A stretch of DNA of 64,000 nt from Effusibacillus dendaii (lineage in GTDB: Bacteria > Bacillota > Bacilli > Tumebacillales > Effusibacillaceae): the NCBI RefSeq assembly GCF_015097055.1, contig NZ_AP023366.1, positions 2,436,001 through 2,500,000 of the forward strand, in the 5' to 3' direction. Position 1 is the first letter of the stretch, and each line of letters begins with the position of its first letter. Below the pieces are notes generated by a model. The model did not search any database, was not told where the DNA came from, and was given only the letters and a program-made list of their open reading frames with translations. The position numbers and the translations under genes were made by a program. This document shows positions 44,310 to 52,897 of the stretch, one piece after another.

Positions 44310-44383
44310 TATAATGTATTTTTCAGACGAGAAATGGGAACTTGCCCATTCTCAATCGTGCGCTTGGCAAGCGCCTATTTTTT
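44310..44383 (+). ncRNA. Possible small RNA with two hairpins and a terminator
   Basis: TATAAT at 44310-44315 is followed by a hairpin GAGAAATGGG/CCCATTCTC (44329-44353, one bulge) and a second hairpin GCGCTTG/CAAGCGC (44360-44374) with CTATTTTTT after it. This is a full terminator on the plus strand with no plus-strand gene in front of it. The nearest upstream gene, gerQ, points the other way. The unit would give an RNA of about 60 bases. A -35 box at normal distance is not clear, so the promoter is the weak point. Confidence 0.45.
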
Positions 44384-44551
44384 AAACAGCATGGAAAGGG
44401 AGAGAGCAAATCCTCTCCTGAAGGTTGCTTCGATAAAGGCTGATTATAGGAATGACATTGTGAGTTGGGCGGGTGTACGGGTCAAATTTGTTATCCCGAG
44501 TGTAGTATGTAGGGATAGTTTCTCAGATCTTTGTATGGAGGAGGCTGCATT

Positions 44552-44971
44552 GTGCCTAAAAAAAATCGTAAAAGCACAACCAGTGCGTCGCAACAAGCCA
44601 AAGCCCCCGCCCCCGAAGCGGCAAAATCGGCTGAACCTGCTGCACCCGCTGTACCAGTCAATGCCATGGATGTATTGAAGCAGAGGATTTCGCAAGCCAA
44701 CAAAGGCGGATTGCTGGGTGTGCTGAATCAGGTTAAGAACACGAAACCGGAAGACTGGAAAGATGCGGATAAAGTAAAAGAGTTGGCAAAAAGATTGGCG
44801 ACCGAGTTTAAGCTGCCGGTTAGTGAAGAACGGTTGAACCAATTTGCAAAAGCTTATAAAGACGCAACAAAAGGAGGTCAGCCGCAGGATCCGGAAGAGT
44901 TGATTAAAAAGTATGGCCAAGGCAAAATCGACCCGAATTCGATCAACGAATTTAAAAAGTTTATCAAGTAA
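44552..44971 (+). CDS. Probable sporulation protein, SpoVIF-like
   Basis: The 139-residue protein has a low-complexity basic and Ala/Pro-rich front (AKAPAPEAAKSAEPAAPAVP) and a helical C-terminal domain: LLGVLNQVKNTKPEDWKDAD, KVKELAKRLATEFKLPVSEE and KYGQGKIDPNSINEFKKFIK. The C-terminal part resembles the SpoVIF family as I remember it, but I am not sure of that. GTG 44552 is chosen because GGAGGAGG lies 7 bases upstream. Its neighbours are coat proteins, which supports a role in the spore. It ends at a two-way terminator shared with the next gene. Confidence 0.6.
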   Translation: MPKKNRKSTTSASQQAKAPAPEAAKSAEPAAPAVPVNAMDVLKQRISQANKGGLLGVLNQVKNTKPEDWKDADKVKELAKRLATEFKLPVSEERLNQFAKAYKDATKGGQPQDPEELIKKYGQGKIDPNSINEFKKFIK

Positions 44972-45010
44972 CAAAAAAGGCTGCGAGCGATTCGCAGTCT
45001 TTTTTTTATC
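44972..45010. terminator. Two-way terminator between converging spore genes
   Basis: CTGCGA pairs with TCGCAG, with a run of A before and a run of T after (near 44975-45008). Confidence 0.8.
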
Positions 45011-45014
45011 ACCG

Positions 45015-45725
45015 TTAGCTGTCCGGCGGATTGGCAGGCAGTTGCTGAGCTGGCGGATATCCGTAAGCGGGATAGGAGTGCGGTTGCGGAAAAGTTGGCG
45101 GCGGCGGATTGTAGCCCTGCATATAACCTGGCCAAGCGGGAGGGGCAGGCTGTCCAAATGTTGGCGGACCAGGCGGCATTCCGGGGTATCGGGGCCAACC
45201 GGGATGTCCTGCCGACGGCGCAGACGATGCCGGCGGAGAAGATGGGTTCTGTTCCGGGTGTCCTGATTGATTCGCGGGTTGCCTGTTTGCAGTCGAGGAA
45301 TCTTCTTCGCTGGAACCCCCTTTGAAAAATTGGTCTGCCAGTGGTGTATTCATAAAGGCCATTAAGACGCTGGCCATATCCCCGGTCGATAGTCCCTTTC
45401 CCTTGGTTTTGATAAGCTTTTGCAGCAATCCCGCCTCATTCAACGAGGTAGAGGCTTTGTTGATTGTTTCCAGCCAAACGTCCGCTTGCTGTAAATATTT
45501 AAGGCACTGTTTGCACATGGCGCTTAAGTTACCTAAGTTGGAAAGCGAAAGCAACCCCGATGCTTTTGAGGAACCGGAGTTTGCCGCATTTTGGCGGGAG
45601 ATGGCCGATTTGCGGCCAACCGATTTTTTTCGGGTTGTGGAGTTGGGAGATTTGCGTCTGTCTGCGGTCGATATGCGATTCGACTTCCGAGTGGCGGCGG
45701 CTGGAGTCGATTTGAGTCTGTCCAC
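45015..45725 (-). CDS. Proline/glycine-rich protein, probable spore coat component
   Basis: I do not recognise a named family. The 236-residue protein has a basic Ser/Arg/Lys-rich front (RKSNRISTADRRKSPNSTTR), a helical middle (LSAMCKQCLKYLQQADVWLE, then LIKTKGKGLSTGDMASVLMA) and a long Pro/Gly/Tyr-rich tail (PPPPTFPQPHSYPAYGYPPA). The middle could be a small structured domain. GTG 45725 is chosen because GAGGAGG lies 7 bases upstream; ATG 45767 has no site. Its place among coat genes and its composition suggest a spore coat protein. A 197-codon frame on the other strand is a shadow. Confidence 0.65.
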   Translation of the reverse strand: MDRLKSTPAAATRKSNRISTADRRKSPNSTTRKKSVGRKSAISRQNAANSGSSKASGLLSLSNLGNLSAMCKQCLKYLQQADVWLETINKASTSLNEAGLLQKLIKTKGKGLSTGDMASVLMAFMNTPLADQFFKGGSSEEDSSTANRQPANQSGHPEQNPSSPPASSAPSAGHPGWPRYPGMPPGPPTFGQPAPPAWPGYMQGYNPPPPTFPQPHSYPAYGYPPAQQLPANPPDS

Positions 45726-45806
45726 ATGTACACCTCCTCGTAAGGCATCTGTAACTAGACGTCTCATTTCTTCATCCTATGGGGTTGGGTTCCCGGGAGT
45801 GTGTAA

Positions 45807-45971
45807 AACCCTACAGATTGGGCACATTACGTGGCCAGTTTGCCTGCTGCCAAAAAAGACAGCCTGTTTGAAGTGCTTTCCGAGCTGGAACAAGCCGGGC
45901 TCATCGCTGTCGTAAATGATGGAAAATTCGCAGACGGAGAAGGAAATCTGCAGGGCAGTGACGACTGTTAA
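45807..45971 (+). pseudogene. Remnant of a coding sequence, 54 codons
   Basis: After a TAA at 45804-45806 the frame reads NPTDWAHYVASLPAAKKDSL, FEVLSELEQAGLIAVVNDGK and FADGEGNLQGSDDC to a TAA at 45969-45971. It reads like the end of a real protein, but there is no start codon with a ribosome site (a GTG at 45831 has none). It is probably what is left of a lost gene. The family is not recognised. Confidence 0.4.
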
Positions 45972-45998
45972 GTGCGTATTGAAAAATAAAAAAGGGAC

Positions 45999-46053
45999 AA
46001 CCACTCATAAACGGCCTGTGCAGGAGCAGTTCAACCGGAATGAGTGGTTTTTT
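45999..46053 (+). terminator. Terminator upstream of lutA
   Basis: AACCACTCAT (45999-46008) pairs perfectly with ATGAGTGGTT (46040-46049), followed by TTTTTAT. It insulates lutABC from upstream transcription. Confidence 0.8.
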
Positions 46054-46063
46054 ATATACATAT

Positions 46064-46103
46064 GTATGTCGTCATACCTCTGGCGAACCATTTACGGTAT
46101 AAT
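46064..46103 (+). promoter_or_regulatory. lutABC promoter region with a palindrome
   Basis: TATAAT at 46098-46103 lies 33 bases before the lutA ATG. GTATGTCGTCATAC (46064-46077), a 5-bp inverted repeat, overlaps the place of the -35. Lactate operons of Bacilli are repressed by LutR, a GntR/FadR-type protein; this palindrome is a candidate site. No lutR gene is in the window. Confidence 0.5.
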
Positions 46104-46135
46104 GGATGTATAAAGCATAAGGAGTCGAATTACAT

Positions 46136-46864
46136 ATGAACGTTTCCCTGTTTATCACTTGTCTGGCAGATACGTTCTATCCGAATGTCGGAGAGAGTAC
46201 GGTGCGTTTGCTGGACCGGCTCGGTGTACGGGCCGATTTTCCGGAAGGCCAAACCTGCTGCGGCCAACCGGCTTTTAATTCCGGATATCGGGATGAAGCG
46301 AGAGATGTGGCCAAAACGTTGATAGAATCGTTTGAAAAAAGTGAATACGTGGTGGGACCGTCCGGATCATGCATCGGCATGATTCACCACTATTACCCTC
46401 TTTTATTTGAAGGGGATAGCCGCTGGGAGGAACGGGCAAAAAAATTCGTCAGCAAATCATTTGAATTATCCCAGTTTATTGTGAATGTATTGGGTAAGCA
46501 GGATCTGGGAGCCCGAATGAACGCAAAAGTGACCTATCACCCTTCTTGCCACGCCATGAGGCTGATGGGCATCAAACATGAGCCGTTGGCTTTGCTGCAA
46601 AATGTGCAGGGGTTGGAACTGGTTGATCTTCCTTTTGCGGAAGATTGCTGCGGATTTGGCGGCACGTTCGCGGTCAAGATGCACGAAGTATCAGGTGCGA
46701 TGGTGGCAGAAAAAGCGGAACACGTAAAAGAAACAAATGCGGAAATTCTGGTAGGCACGGATATGGGGTGTCTCATGAATATCGGCGGTCGGTTGCGCTA
46801 TGAAGGCGCCCCTGTAAGGGTGATGCATGTAGCGGAACTGCTGTGGGAAGGAGTGAAATCATGA
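46136..46864 (+). CDS. lutA: Lactate utilization protein A, iron-sulfur subunit
   Basis: LutA is part of the LutABC complex that oxidises L-lactate to pyruvate. The 242-residue protein carries two cysteine-rich CCG-type motifs that bind iron-sulfur clusters: GQTCCGQPAFNSGY near residue 42 and EDCCGFGGTFAVK near residue 170, with CHAM and TDMGCLMNIGG completing them. The start ATG has AAGGAGTCG upstream. lutB starts inside its stop codon (ATGA), so the proteins are made in step. Confidence 0.95.
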   Translation: MNVSLFITCLADTFYPNVGESTVRLLDRLGVRADFPEGQTCCGQPAFNSGYRDEARDVAKTLIESFEKSEYVVGPSGSCIGMIHHYYPLLFEGDSRWEERAKKFVSKSFELSQFIVNVLGKQDLGARMNAKVTYHPSCHAMRLMGIKHEPLALLQNVQGLELVDLPFAEDCCGFGGTFAVKMHEVSGAMVAEKAEHVKETNAEILVGTDMGCLMNIGGRLRYEGAPVRVMHVAELLWEGVKS

Positions 46865-48306
46865 GCGTAAAACCGGCCATGCCGCTTAAGGAACGGATGA
46901 AGCATGCGATTGCCGATGAAACATTAATTGAAGCGGTTAAAAAAACGACCGATCGACTGGAAGGGGGTAAGCTGGCCTCTTCCGAGGCGCTTGGCAATTG
47001 GCAGGAATGGCGGGAACAGGGCAGCCGCATTCGTTCGCATGTGGTGCAGCATCTTGATTATTACTTGGGGCAATTGATCCAAAACGTAAAAAAACGCGGG
47101 GGTCATGTGCACATTGCCGATACTGCCGAGCATGCCGTACAGATTTTTCTGGACATTACCAAACAGAAAAACGCGAAGAGCGTCCTCAAATCAAAATCGA
47201 TGGTATCAGAAGAAGTGCATCTGAACAAAGCGCTGGAAGAGATCGGCGTGAAAGTGCTGGAAAGCGATTTGGGCGAGTATATCATCCAACTGTTTGGCGA
47301 AGCGCCTTCACACATTATCATACCGGCCATTCACAAAAACCGGTACCAGATTGCAGACAAATTTTCAGCAATCAGCGGAGAGCAGATTTCCGAGGACACA
47401 CCGACACTGACCGCATTTGCCCGTCGAAAGCTGCGGCAAGAGTTCCTGGAAGCGGATATTGGGGTATCCGGATGCAACTTTGCAATTGCCGAATCTGGTT
47501 CCATTGTGATGTTTACGAATGAGGGAAATGGCCGAATGGTGACGACGTTGCCTCCCGTCCATGTAGCGTTTATGGGAATGGAACGTTTGCTGCCTTCATT
47601 TGAGGATCTGGAGACATTTGTGAACTTGTTGCCGCGCAGTGCCACCGGGCAAAAAATCACCTCCTACGTGTCGGTAATCAACGGCCCCCGTAAAGAAGAG
47701 GATTTGGACGGGGCGCAGGAATTCCATCTGATCATCGTAGATAACGGCCGCAGCAACATTTTAGGGGATGACGAATTTCAGGAAGTGTTGAACTGTATCC
47801 GTTGCGGCGCTTGTCTGAACGTATGCCCGGTGTACCGTCATATCGGCGGACACGCTTACGGCGATGTCTATCCCGGACCGATTGGCGCTGTGATTACCCC
47901 ATTGTTACGGGACGATATGAAGGTGTGGGGAGATCTCCCTTATGCATCCAGTTTATGCGGCGCATGTACGGACGCCTGTCCGGTGAAAATTCCGCTGCAT
48001 GACATGCTGGTCCATTTGCGCGCGCGAAAAGTGAAATTGGGGTTAACTCCCGGTTGGGAACGGATGGCGTTTCGCATGTATCGAGGCTCGTTTGCAAATC
48101 CGGGACGTTATCGGTTGTCAATGCGTGCGGCTAAACTGATGGTGCCGTTTATGGCGAAAGATGGCTATATCGAAAAAGGTCCGCTTCATATGTTGGGATG
48201 GACAAACGCACGTCATTTTCCCTCACCGGCACCGCAATCGTTCCGTGAAAAATGGGCTCAGCTTTCTGCGGAACTGGAAGGTCCGAAGGGGGGAGATTCG
48301 AAATGA
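46861..48306 (+). CDS. lutB: Lactate utilization protein B, iron-sulfur subunit
   Basis: The 481-residue protein is the LutB subunit. It has an N-terminal LUD domain (ADIGVSGCNFAIAESGSIVM then FTNEGNGRMVTTLPPVHVAF) and a pair of ferredoxin-like clusters near residues 313 and 366: CIRCGACLNVCPVYRHIGGH and LCGACTDACPVKIP. The ATG overlaps the lutA stop, and lutC overlaps its own stop in the same way. Electron transfer from lactate passes through these clusters to an acceptor not encoded here. Confidence 0.95.
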   Translation: MSVKPAMPLKERMKHAIADETLIEAVKKTTDRLEGGKLASSEALGNWQEWREQGSRIRSHVVQHLDYYLGQLIQNVKKRGGHVHIADTAEHAVQIFLDITKQKNAKSVLKSKSMVSEEVHLNKALEEIGVKVLESDLGEYIIQLFGEAPSHIIIPAIHKNRYQIADKFSAISGEQISEDTPTLTAFARRKLRQEFLEADIGVSGCNFAIAESGSIVMFTNEGNGRMVTTLPPVHVAFMGMERLLPSFEDLETFVNLLPRSATGQKITSYVSVINGPRKEEDLDGAQEFHLIIVDNGRSNILGDDEFQEVLNCIRCGACLNVCPVYRHIGGHAYGDVYPGPIGAVITPLLRDDMKVWGDLPYASSLCGACTDACPVKIPLHDMLVHLRARKVKLGLTPGWERMAFRMYRGSFANPGRYRLSMRAAKLMVPFMAKDGYIEKGPLHMLGWTNARHFPSPAPQSFREKWAQLSAELEGPKGGDSK

Positions 48307-49007
48307 GCAGCAATCTGACTGAGCAAGAATTTGCTTTGCTGAAACGTATCGCGGGCCGCTTGGGAAGGTCTGAGCCGCTTACCGAGAAACCGTCGCGGGA
48401 TGTGATCGGCCCACCGGATTTTTGGCGTCAATTTCAATTGTCACAAGAGGAAAAGATCGAGAGGTTTTGTGAAAGTTGGCGGGCGTTAACAGGCGTCGCG
48501 GAAACAGTACAGTCCGAATGGGAAGCGGTCGACGTTTTGAAACGTTGGATTCAGGAAGAAAACATTACGAATCTCATTCGCTGGGACCACCCGGAATTGG
48601 AATCGCTCGGACTTGATGAACCATTGCGGCTATCCGGAATAACGGTGAACGTATGGGGACACGGTGACCCCCAGTCAATGAAAGAGATTGCCAATCAAGC
48701 AGAAGCCGGCATTACCTGGGCCGATTATGCAGTCGCGGATACGGGAACGTTAAGTCTCTTTTCATCCCGTGAAAAAGCACGTTCCGTCAGTCTTTTGCCT
48801 CCCATTCACATCGCGGTGTTTCGAGCCAAACAACTGGTCACAAGAATTGGTGAAGTGATGGTCAAGATCGATGAGATGAACCGGAATGGTTCTTTGCCAG
48901 CAGGCGTTAATTTTATAACGGGTCCTTCGCGCAGTTCCGATATCGAAAACGATCTTTCCATCGGTGTGCATGGGCCAAAGAAAGTGTTCGCATTGATCAT
49001 CAAGTAA
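48303..49007 (+). CDS. lutC: Lactate utilization protein C
   Basis: The 234-residue protein is the LUD-domain LutC subunit. It is recognised by AGITWADYAVADTGTLSLFS, then VSLLPPIHIAVFRAKQLVTR and the end motif LPAGVNFITGPSRSSDIEND followed by GVHGPKKVFALIIK. ATG 48303 overlaps the lutB stop (ATGA) and follows GGGGGGAG, so it is preferred over an earlier in-frame start. It closes the lut operon. Confidence 0.94.
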   Translation: MSSNLTEQEFALLKRIAGRLGRSEPLTEKPSRDVIGPPDFWRQFQLSQEEKIERFCESWRALTGVAETVQSEWEAVDVLKRWIQEENITNLIRWDHPELESLGLDEPLRLSGITVNVWGHGDPQSMKEIANQAEAGITWADYAVADTGTLSLFSSREKARSVSLLPPIHIAVFRAKQLVTRIGEVMVKIDEMNRNGSLPAGVNFITGPSRSSDIENDLSIGVHGPKKVFALIIK

Positions 49008-49353
49008 CCCGCATGAAACCTACTGTCCTGGAAGGAACACCGAATCAAACCAGCTTGCATCGTGTTGTTTCTTCCGGGATAGCCCCATTATGATACTCCA
49101 GATCGATCCTCCGAACGAACCAATTGGCTGCCAGGCAGACCATTGTCCTCTTCTTCTTCTGTTTTCACACATTATTTCCAGACTTTACAGACTTATCAAA
49201 TAAGAGAGAATTTGTTAAAATCTTAATATTAATAAGTTTTTCATAAATTCTGCTGACTAATTGTTAATATAAAGGAAATCGTTTTCAGAGAGTCGAATTT
49301 TTTACAAATACGAAATCGTCCCCTTGTAATATTGGGGGTTAGGAAGTGAGTCT
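49008..49353 (+). promoter_or_regulatory. Intergenic region before the PAS-GGDEF-EAL gene
   Basis: The first 180 bases show no gene, clear terminator or repeat. From 49200 the DNA is AT-rich. TTCATA (49240-49245) and TTAATA (49264-49269), 18 bases apart, are a possible promoter. A 15-base near-palindrome, CTTAATATTAATAAG (49222-49236), lies just upstream and could bind a regulator. The leader from there to the TTG start is about 80 bases, with AGGAAGTGAG as ribosome site. Confidence 0.35.
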
Positions 49354-51606
49354 TTGAATCCCTTTCGAATAATGCTTTTATATATCTTGGCTTCGATCGG
49401 TTGGTTCGTTATCTCTGACCGGATTTTGAATTTCTTTGTGGAAAATTTGGAAAAGGTGCTGTTTTTACAGATTTTCAACGGTCTGTTCTTTGTGTTGGTC
49501 ACCTCCTGGATGCTTCATTTATTGATCAGTCGTAACATGGCGCAGCTGCAGGAAAGTGAAGAGAAGTATCAGGCCGTTCTGGACAATATCAGGGACGGCT
49601 ATTATGAAGTCGATCTGGCAGGTAAGTTTACGGAACTCAATCAATCATTGTGCGAGATTTTCGGATATTCGCGGGAGGATTTGTTGAATATGAACAACCG
49701 CGATTATACGGACGAGAAAACTTCTGCTGAAATATACGAAACATTTAACCGGGTTTTTCGGACCGGTGAACCGGTCACTAGTTATGAATTTAAAATGAAC
49801 TCAAAAGAGGGGAAAGAACGGTTTATAGATATCTCCATTTCTCTGATTTGCAATGCGAAAGGGGAACCGACCGGTTTTCGCGGTATCTGCCGGGATATTA
49901 CAGAGCGCAAGGAAGCGGAACGGCGTCTGGAAGAAAGCGAACAACGCTACCGATCCATTGTGGAATATAACACCGATATGATTTTCTCCGTTTCTATCGA
50001 TGGAAAGGTTTTGACCATGAGCCCTGCTGTTGAGAAGTTTCTCGGATATCAAATGGAGGAATTGATTGGTCAGGATGTCATTTCTTATGTTTGTCCGGAA
50101 GAATGGCCAAGCTTGCGGGTGCGTATGGATAATGTCAGAAAGGGTCAGCCGCAGGAATATGAAGTGACAGTCCTACACAAAAACGGCAAACGGTTGATCG
50201 CGCAGATAACCTCATTCCCCATTACCGCAGATAACAAGGTGACAGGGATCTACGGTATTGCGAAAGACGTTACGGAACGCAATCGCGCGATTGAACTGAT
50301 TAACCACATGGCCTATCATGATGCGCTGACGGATTTGCCGAACCGGAGGTATTTTCAGGAACGACTGTTAACTGCGCTGCATGATGCGAAGATCAGGCAG
50401 CATAAGGTCGGGTTAATTTTTCTCGACCTGGACCACTTTAAAAACATTAATGACATGTTGGGACACGCAGTCGGCGATTTGCTGCTGCAAACGGTGGCCG
50501 ATCGGTTGCGGCAATGTATCCAAAACGATGAAGTGGTTGGCCGCATGGGCGGTGATGAATTTACTGTATTGATGCCTTCCATCTCCGATTCGGAGGAGCT
50601 GGTCGCGATGGTGGACCGAATTTTTGACGCATTCAGGTATCCAATTAACATGGAGGGCAGTGAATTTTTAATCACCACCAGTATCGGGGCAGCGATCTAC
50701 CCGGATGACGGGGAAGATATGGAAACCCTTATGAAAAACGCTGACTCTGCCATGTACACGGCGAAAGAGCAAGGCAAGAGCACGTATCAGTTGTATATGC
50801 CCAATACGGATACGGGTGTATTCCAGAGGTTAACCTTGGAAAGCGAATTGCAACGGGCCCTGGAACGTGAAGAGTTTGTTGTCTACTATCAACCGCAAAT
50901 CGATGTGTCTCACAACTCTACAGTCGGGTTGGAGGCACTGGTTCGTTGGAAGCATCCAAAACGAGGGTTACTTACTCCGGCAGAATTTATTCCTTTAGCG
51001 GAAGAGACGGGTATGATCATCCAAATAGGGGAATGGGTACTGCGGAAGGTGTGCAGGCAAAGCCGGATTTGGCAAGACGCCGGGCTTCCGCCGCTGCGAG
51101 TGGCGGTTAATATTTCTACCCGCCAGTTTCAACAGCGAAATTTTGTCGATTTGATCGAGCAAGTGCTGCAAGAAACCGGGTTGGAAGCCAAATATCTGGA
51201 GTTGGAACTGATTGAAAACATTTCCATGAAAAATACCGGTTCAGTTACAGAAACGTTAAAAAAGCTGAAAAGCATTGGCCTCCATATTTCAATCGACGAT
51301 TTTGGAACCGGCTATTCATCCCTAAGCTACTTAAAACAATTTCCGGTTGATTCCTTAAAAATCGATCAGTCGTTCATCCGTGAAATTACAAATGACCCTG
51401 ATGATGCAGCGATTGTTCAGGCTATAATTGCGTTGGCGCACAACTTAAAGTTAAAAGTGATTGCCGAGGGAGTCGAAACGGTGGAGCAGCTTCGTTTCCT
51501 CGAAGCGAATCAGTGTGATGTGGCGCAAGGACATCTGTTAGGAAAACCGATGTCAGCTTCCGAAATCCAGGCACTGCATAGAAAAACAGTACGTCCTTCG
51601 TTTTGA
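49354..51606 (+). CDS. PAS-PAS-GGDEF-EAL cyclic-di-GMP signalling protein
   Basis: The 750-residue protein has two membrane helices (about residues 5-65), two PAS domains (YQAVLDNIRDGYYEVDLAGK near 73 and YRSIVEYNTDMIFSVSIDGK near 200, each ending in a DITERK/DVTERN PAC-type motif), a GGDEF domain near residue 399 (GRMGGDEFTVLM) and an EAL domain near 526 (GLEALVRWKHPKRG, then [20 protein letters not shown]). Both active motifs are intact. The PAS domains probably sense an internal signal such as redox state. The TTG start is preceded by AGGAAGTGAG. The end of the gene forms one arm of its terminator. Confidence 0.93.
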   Translation: MNPFRIMLLYILASIGWFVISDRILNFFVENLEKVLFLQIFNGLFFVLVTSWMLHLLISRNMAQLQESEEKYQAVLDNIRDGYYEVDLAGKFTELNQSLCEIFGYSREDLLNMNNRDYTDEKTSAEIYETFNRVFRTGEPVTSYEFKMNSKEGKERFIDISISLICNAKGEPTGFRGICRDITERKEAERRLEESEQRYRSIVEYNTDMIFSVSIDGKVLTMSPAVEKFLGYQMEELIGQDVISYVCPEEWPSLRVRMDNVRKGQPQEYEVTVLHKNGKRLIAQITSFPITADNKVTGIYGIAKDVTERNRAIELINHMAYHDALTDLPNRRYFQERLLTALHDAKIRQHKVGLIFLDLDHFKNINDMLGHAVGDLLLQTVADRLRQCIQNDEVVGRMGGDEFTVLMPSISDSEELVAMVDRIFDAFRYPINMEGSEFLITTSIGAAIYPDDGEDMETLMKNADSAMYTAKEQGKSTYQLYMPNTDTGVFQRLTLESELQRALEREEFVVYYQPQIDVSHNSTVGLEALVRWKHPKRGLLTPAEFIPLAEETGMIIQIGEWVLRKVCRQSRIWQDAGLPPLRVAVNISTRQFQQRNFVDLIEQVLQETGLEAKYLELELIENISMKNTGSVTETLKKLKSIGLHISIDDFGTGYSSLSYLKQFPVDSLKIDQSFIREITNDPDDAAIVQAIIALAHNLKLKVIAEGVETVEQLRFLEANQCDVAQGHLLGKPMSASEIQALHRKTVRPSF

Positions 51607-51622
51607 AGAACGTACTTTTTTA
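51588..51622 (+). terminator. Terminator overlapping the end of the PAS-GGDEF-EAL gene
   Basis: AGTACGT (51588-51594) pairs with ACGTACT (51610-51616), with CTTC and GAAG extending the stem, followed by TTTTT. Confidence 0.85.
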
Positions 51623-51634
51623 CGGTTGCTCTAC

Positions 51635-52822
51635 TTACTTGACTTCTTGCAGAAACGTTTCCAGCCGATCCATCGCTTTTGTCAAATCCTCATCTGACAC
51701 CGCATACGAAATCCGTATGTTGTTGGGGGCGCCGAATCCTTCGCCCGGAACCAAAGCAATATTGGCCTTCTCTAACAAGAGCGTGGCAAACGTGCTGGCC
51801 GAGTCAATCGTTACGTCCTGATACGTTTTGCCAAAAACCCCCGATACGTTTGGGAATACATAAAATGCACCGTTTGGCACAATGCATTGAATATAAGGCA
51901 TGGCCTCAATTCGTTTCAAAATATAATCGCGGCGGCGGCGGAAAACCTCGACCACCTGCGGATCGAAACATTCCAACGCTTTCACGCCGGCGCGCTGTGA
52001 AATCGATGACGGATTTGAAGTGGACTGACTCTGAAAGGTGGTCATCGCTTTAATAACGGCACGATCTCCCGCTACATATCCCAATCGCCAGCCGGTCATG
52101 GCAAACGCTTTGGAAAAACCGTTGACGAGCAATGTACGCTGTTTCATTGCTTCCGATAGAGAGGCAATCGAAACTTGCCGAACATCATAAACCAGTTTTC
52201 CGTATATTTCGTCAGAAATGACATAGAAGTCGTGCTGCTCAATGACTTTCGCCAGCGCTTGCAGTTCTTCCGGCGTATAGACAGCGCCAGTCGGGTTGCT
52301 CGGCGAGTTCAGCAGCAGCGCTTTCGTCTTCGATGTAATCGCGTTTTTTAAAAGCTCGGGCGTAATTTTAAAACCGGTCGATTCATCCGTTTCGATGATC
52401 ACTGGCGTGGCTCCGGCCAGACGGATCATTTCCGGGTAGCTGACCCAGTACGGAGCGGGCAAAATGACTTCATCGCCCGGATTGCAAACAGCCATAAAAA
52501 CGTTAAACAGAGAATGTTTGGCGCCGTTTGAAACAATAATGTCGTCCATTTCATATTCAACGCCGTCTTCCTCTTTCAGGGTTTTGGCGATCGCTTTGCG
52601 CAGATTGTTAATACCGGCAACAGCAGTATATTTCGTAAATCCTTCCTGAATGGCGGTGATGCCTTCCTGACAGGCCGGTTCCGGTGTGCCGAAATCAGGC
52701 TCCCCCACACTCAGATTGATAATATCGATACCTTGTGCCACCAACTCTTTGGTTTTTGCATCGATTGACAGAGTGGGTGACGGCGGAATCGATTTCACGC
52801 GGTCAGATAATCCAAACGGCAT
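51635..52822 (-). CDS. Aspartate aminotransferase family protein (AspB-like)
   Basis: This is a pyridoxal-phosphate enzyme that exchanges the amino group between aspartate and 2-oxoglutarate, or a close relative. The 395-residue protein is of the class I, subgroup Ib type found in Bacilli. Landmarks are INLSVGEPDFGTPEPACQEG, VSNGAKHSLFNVFMAVCNPG, LLNSPSNPTGAVYTPEEL, the phosphate-binding lysine near residue 237 in NGFSKAFAMTGWRLGYVAGD, and the arginine in NNIRISYAVSDEDL. The start has AGGGGG upstream. Other transaminases share this fold, so the substrate is not fixed. Confidence 0.92.
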   Translation of the reverse strand: MPFGLSDRVKSIPPSPTLSIDAKTKELVAQGIDIINLSVGEPDFGTPEPACQEGITAIQEGFTKYTAVAGINNLRKAIAKTLKEEDGVEYEMDDIIVSNGAKHSLFNVFMAVCNPGDEVILPAPYWVSYPEMIRLAGATPVIIETDESTGFKITPELLKNAITSKTKALLLNSPSNPTGAVYTPEELQALAKVIEQHDFYVISDEIYGKLVYDVRQVSIASLSEAMKQRTLLVNGFSKAFAMTGWRLGYVAGDRAVIKAMTTFQSQSTSNPSSISQRAGVKALECFDPQVVEVFRRRRDYILKRIEAMPYIQCIVPNGAFYVFPNVSGVFGKTYQDVTIDSASTFATLLLEKANIALVPGEGFGAPNNIRISYAVSDEDLTKAMDRLETFLQEVK

Positions 52823-52897
52823 AGAAATTCCCCCTAAAGTTCTCCTTCAATATTCATACGATACGCTATGAAAGAGATGCAGTCAACAGGGAGTCGT

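Noticed and set aside
44552-44971. Naming the gene spoVIF outright
   Set aside because: The C-terminal helical text only resembles that family from memory. Without an alignment the symbol was left empty.
45322-45915. 197-codon open frame on the plus strand
   Set aside because: It is opposite the proline-rich coat-type gene, which has a good start. The plus-strand frame has no ribosome site and low-quality composition.
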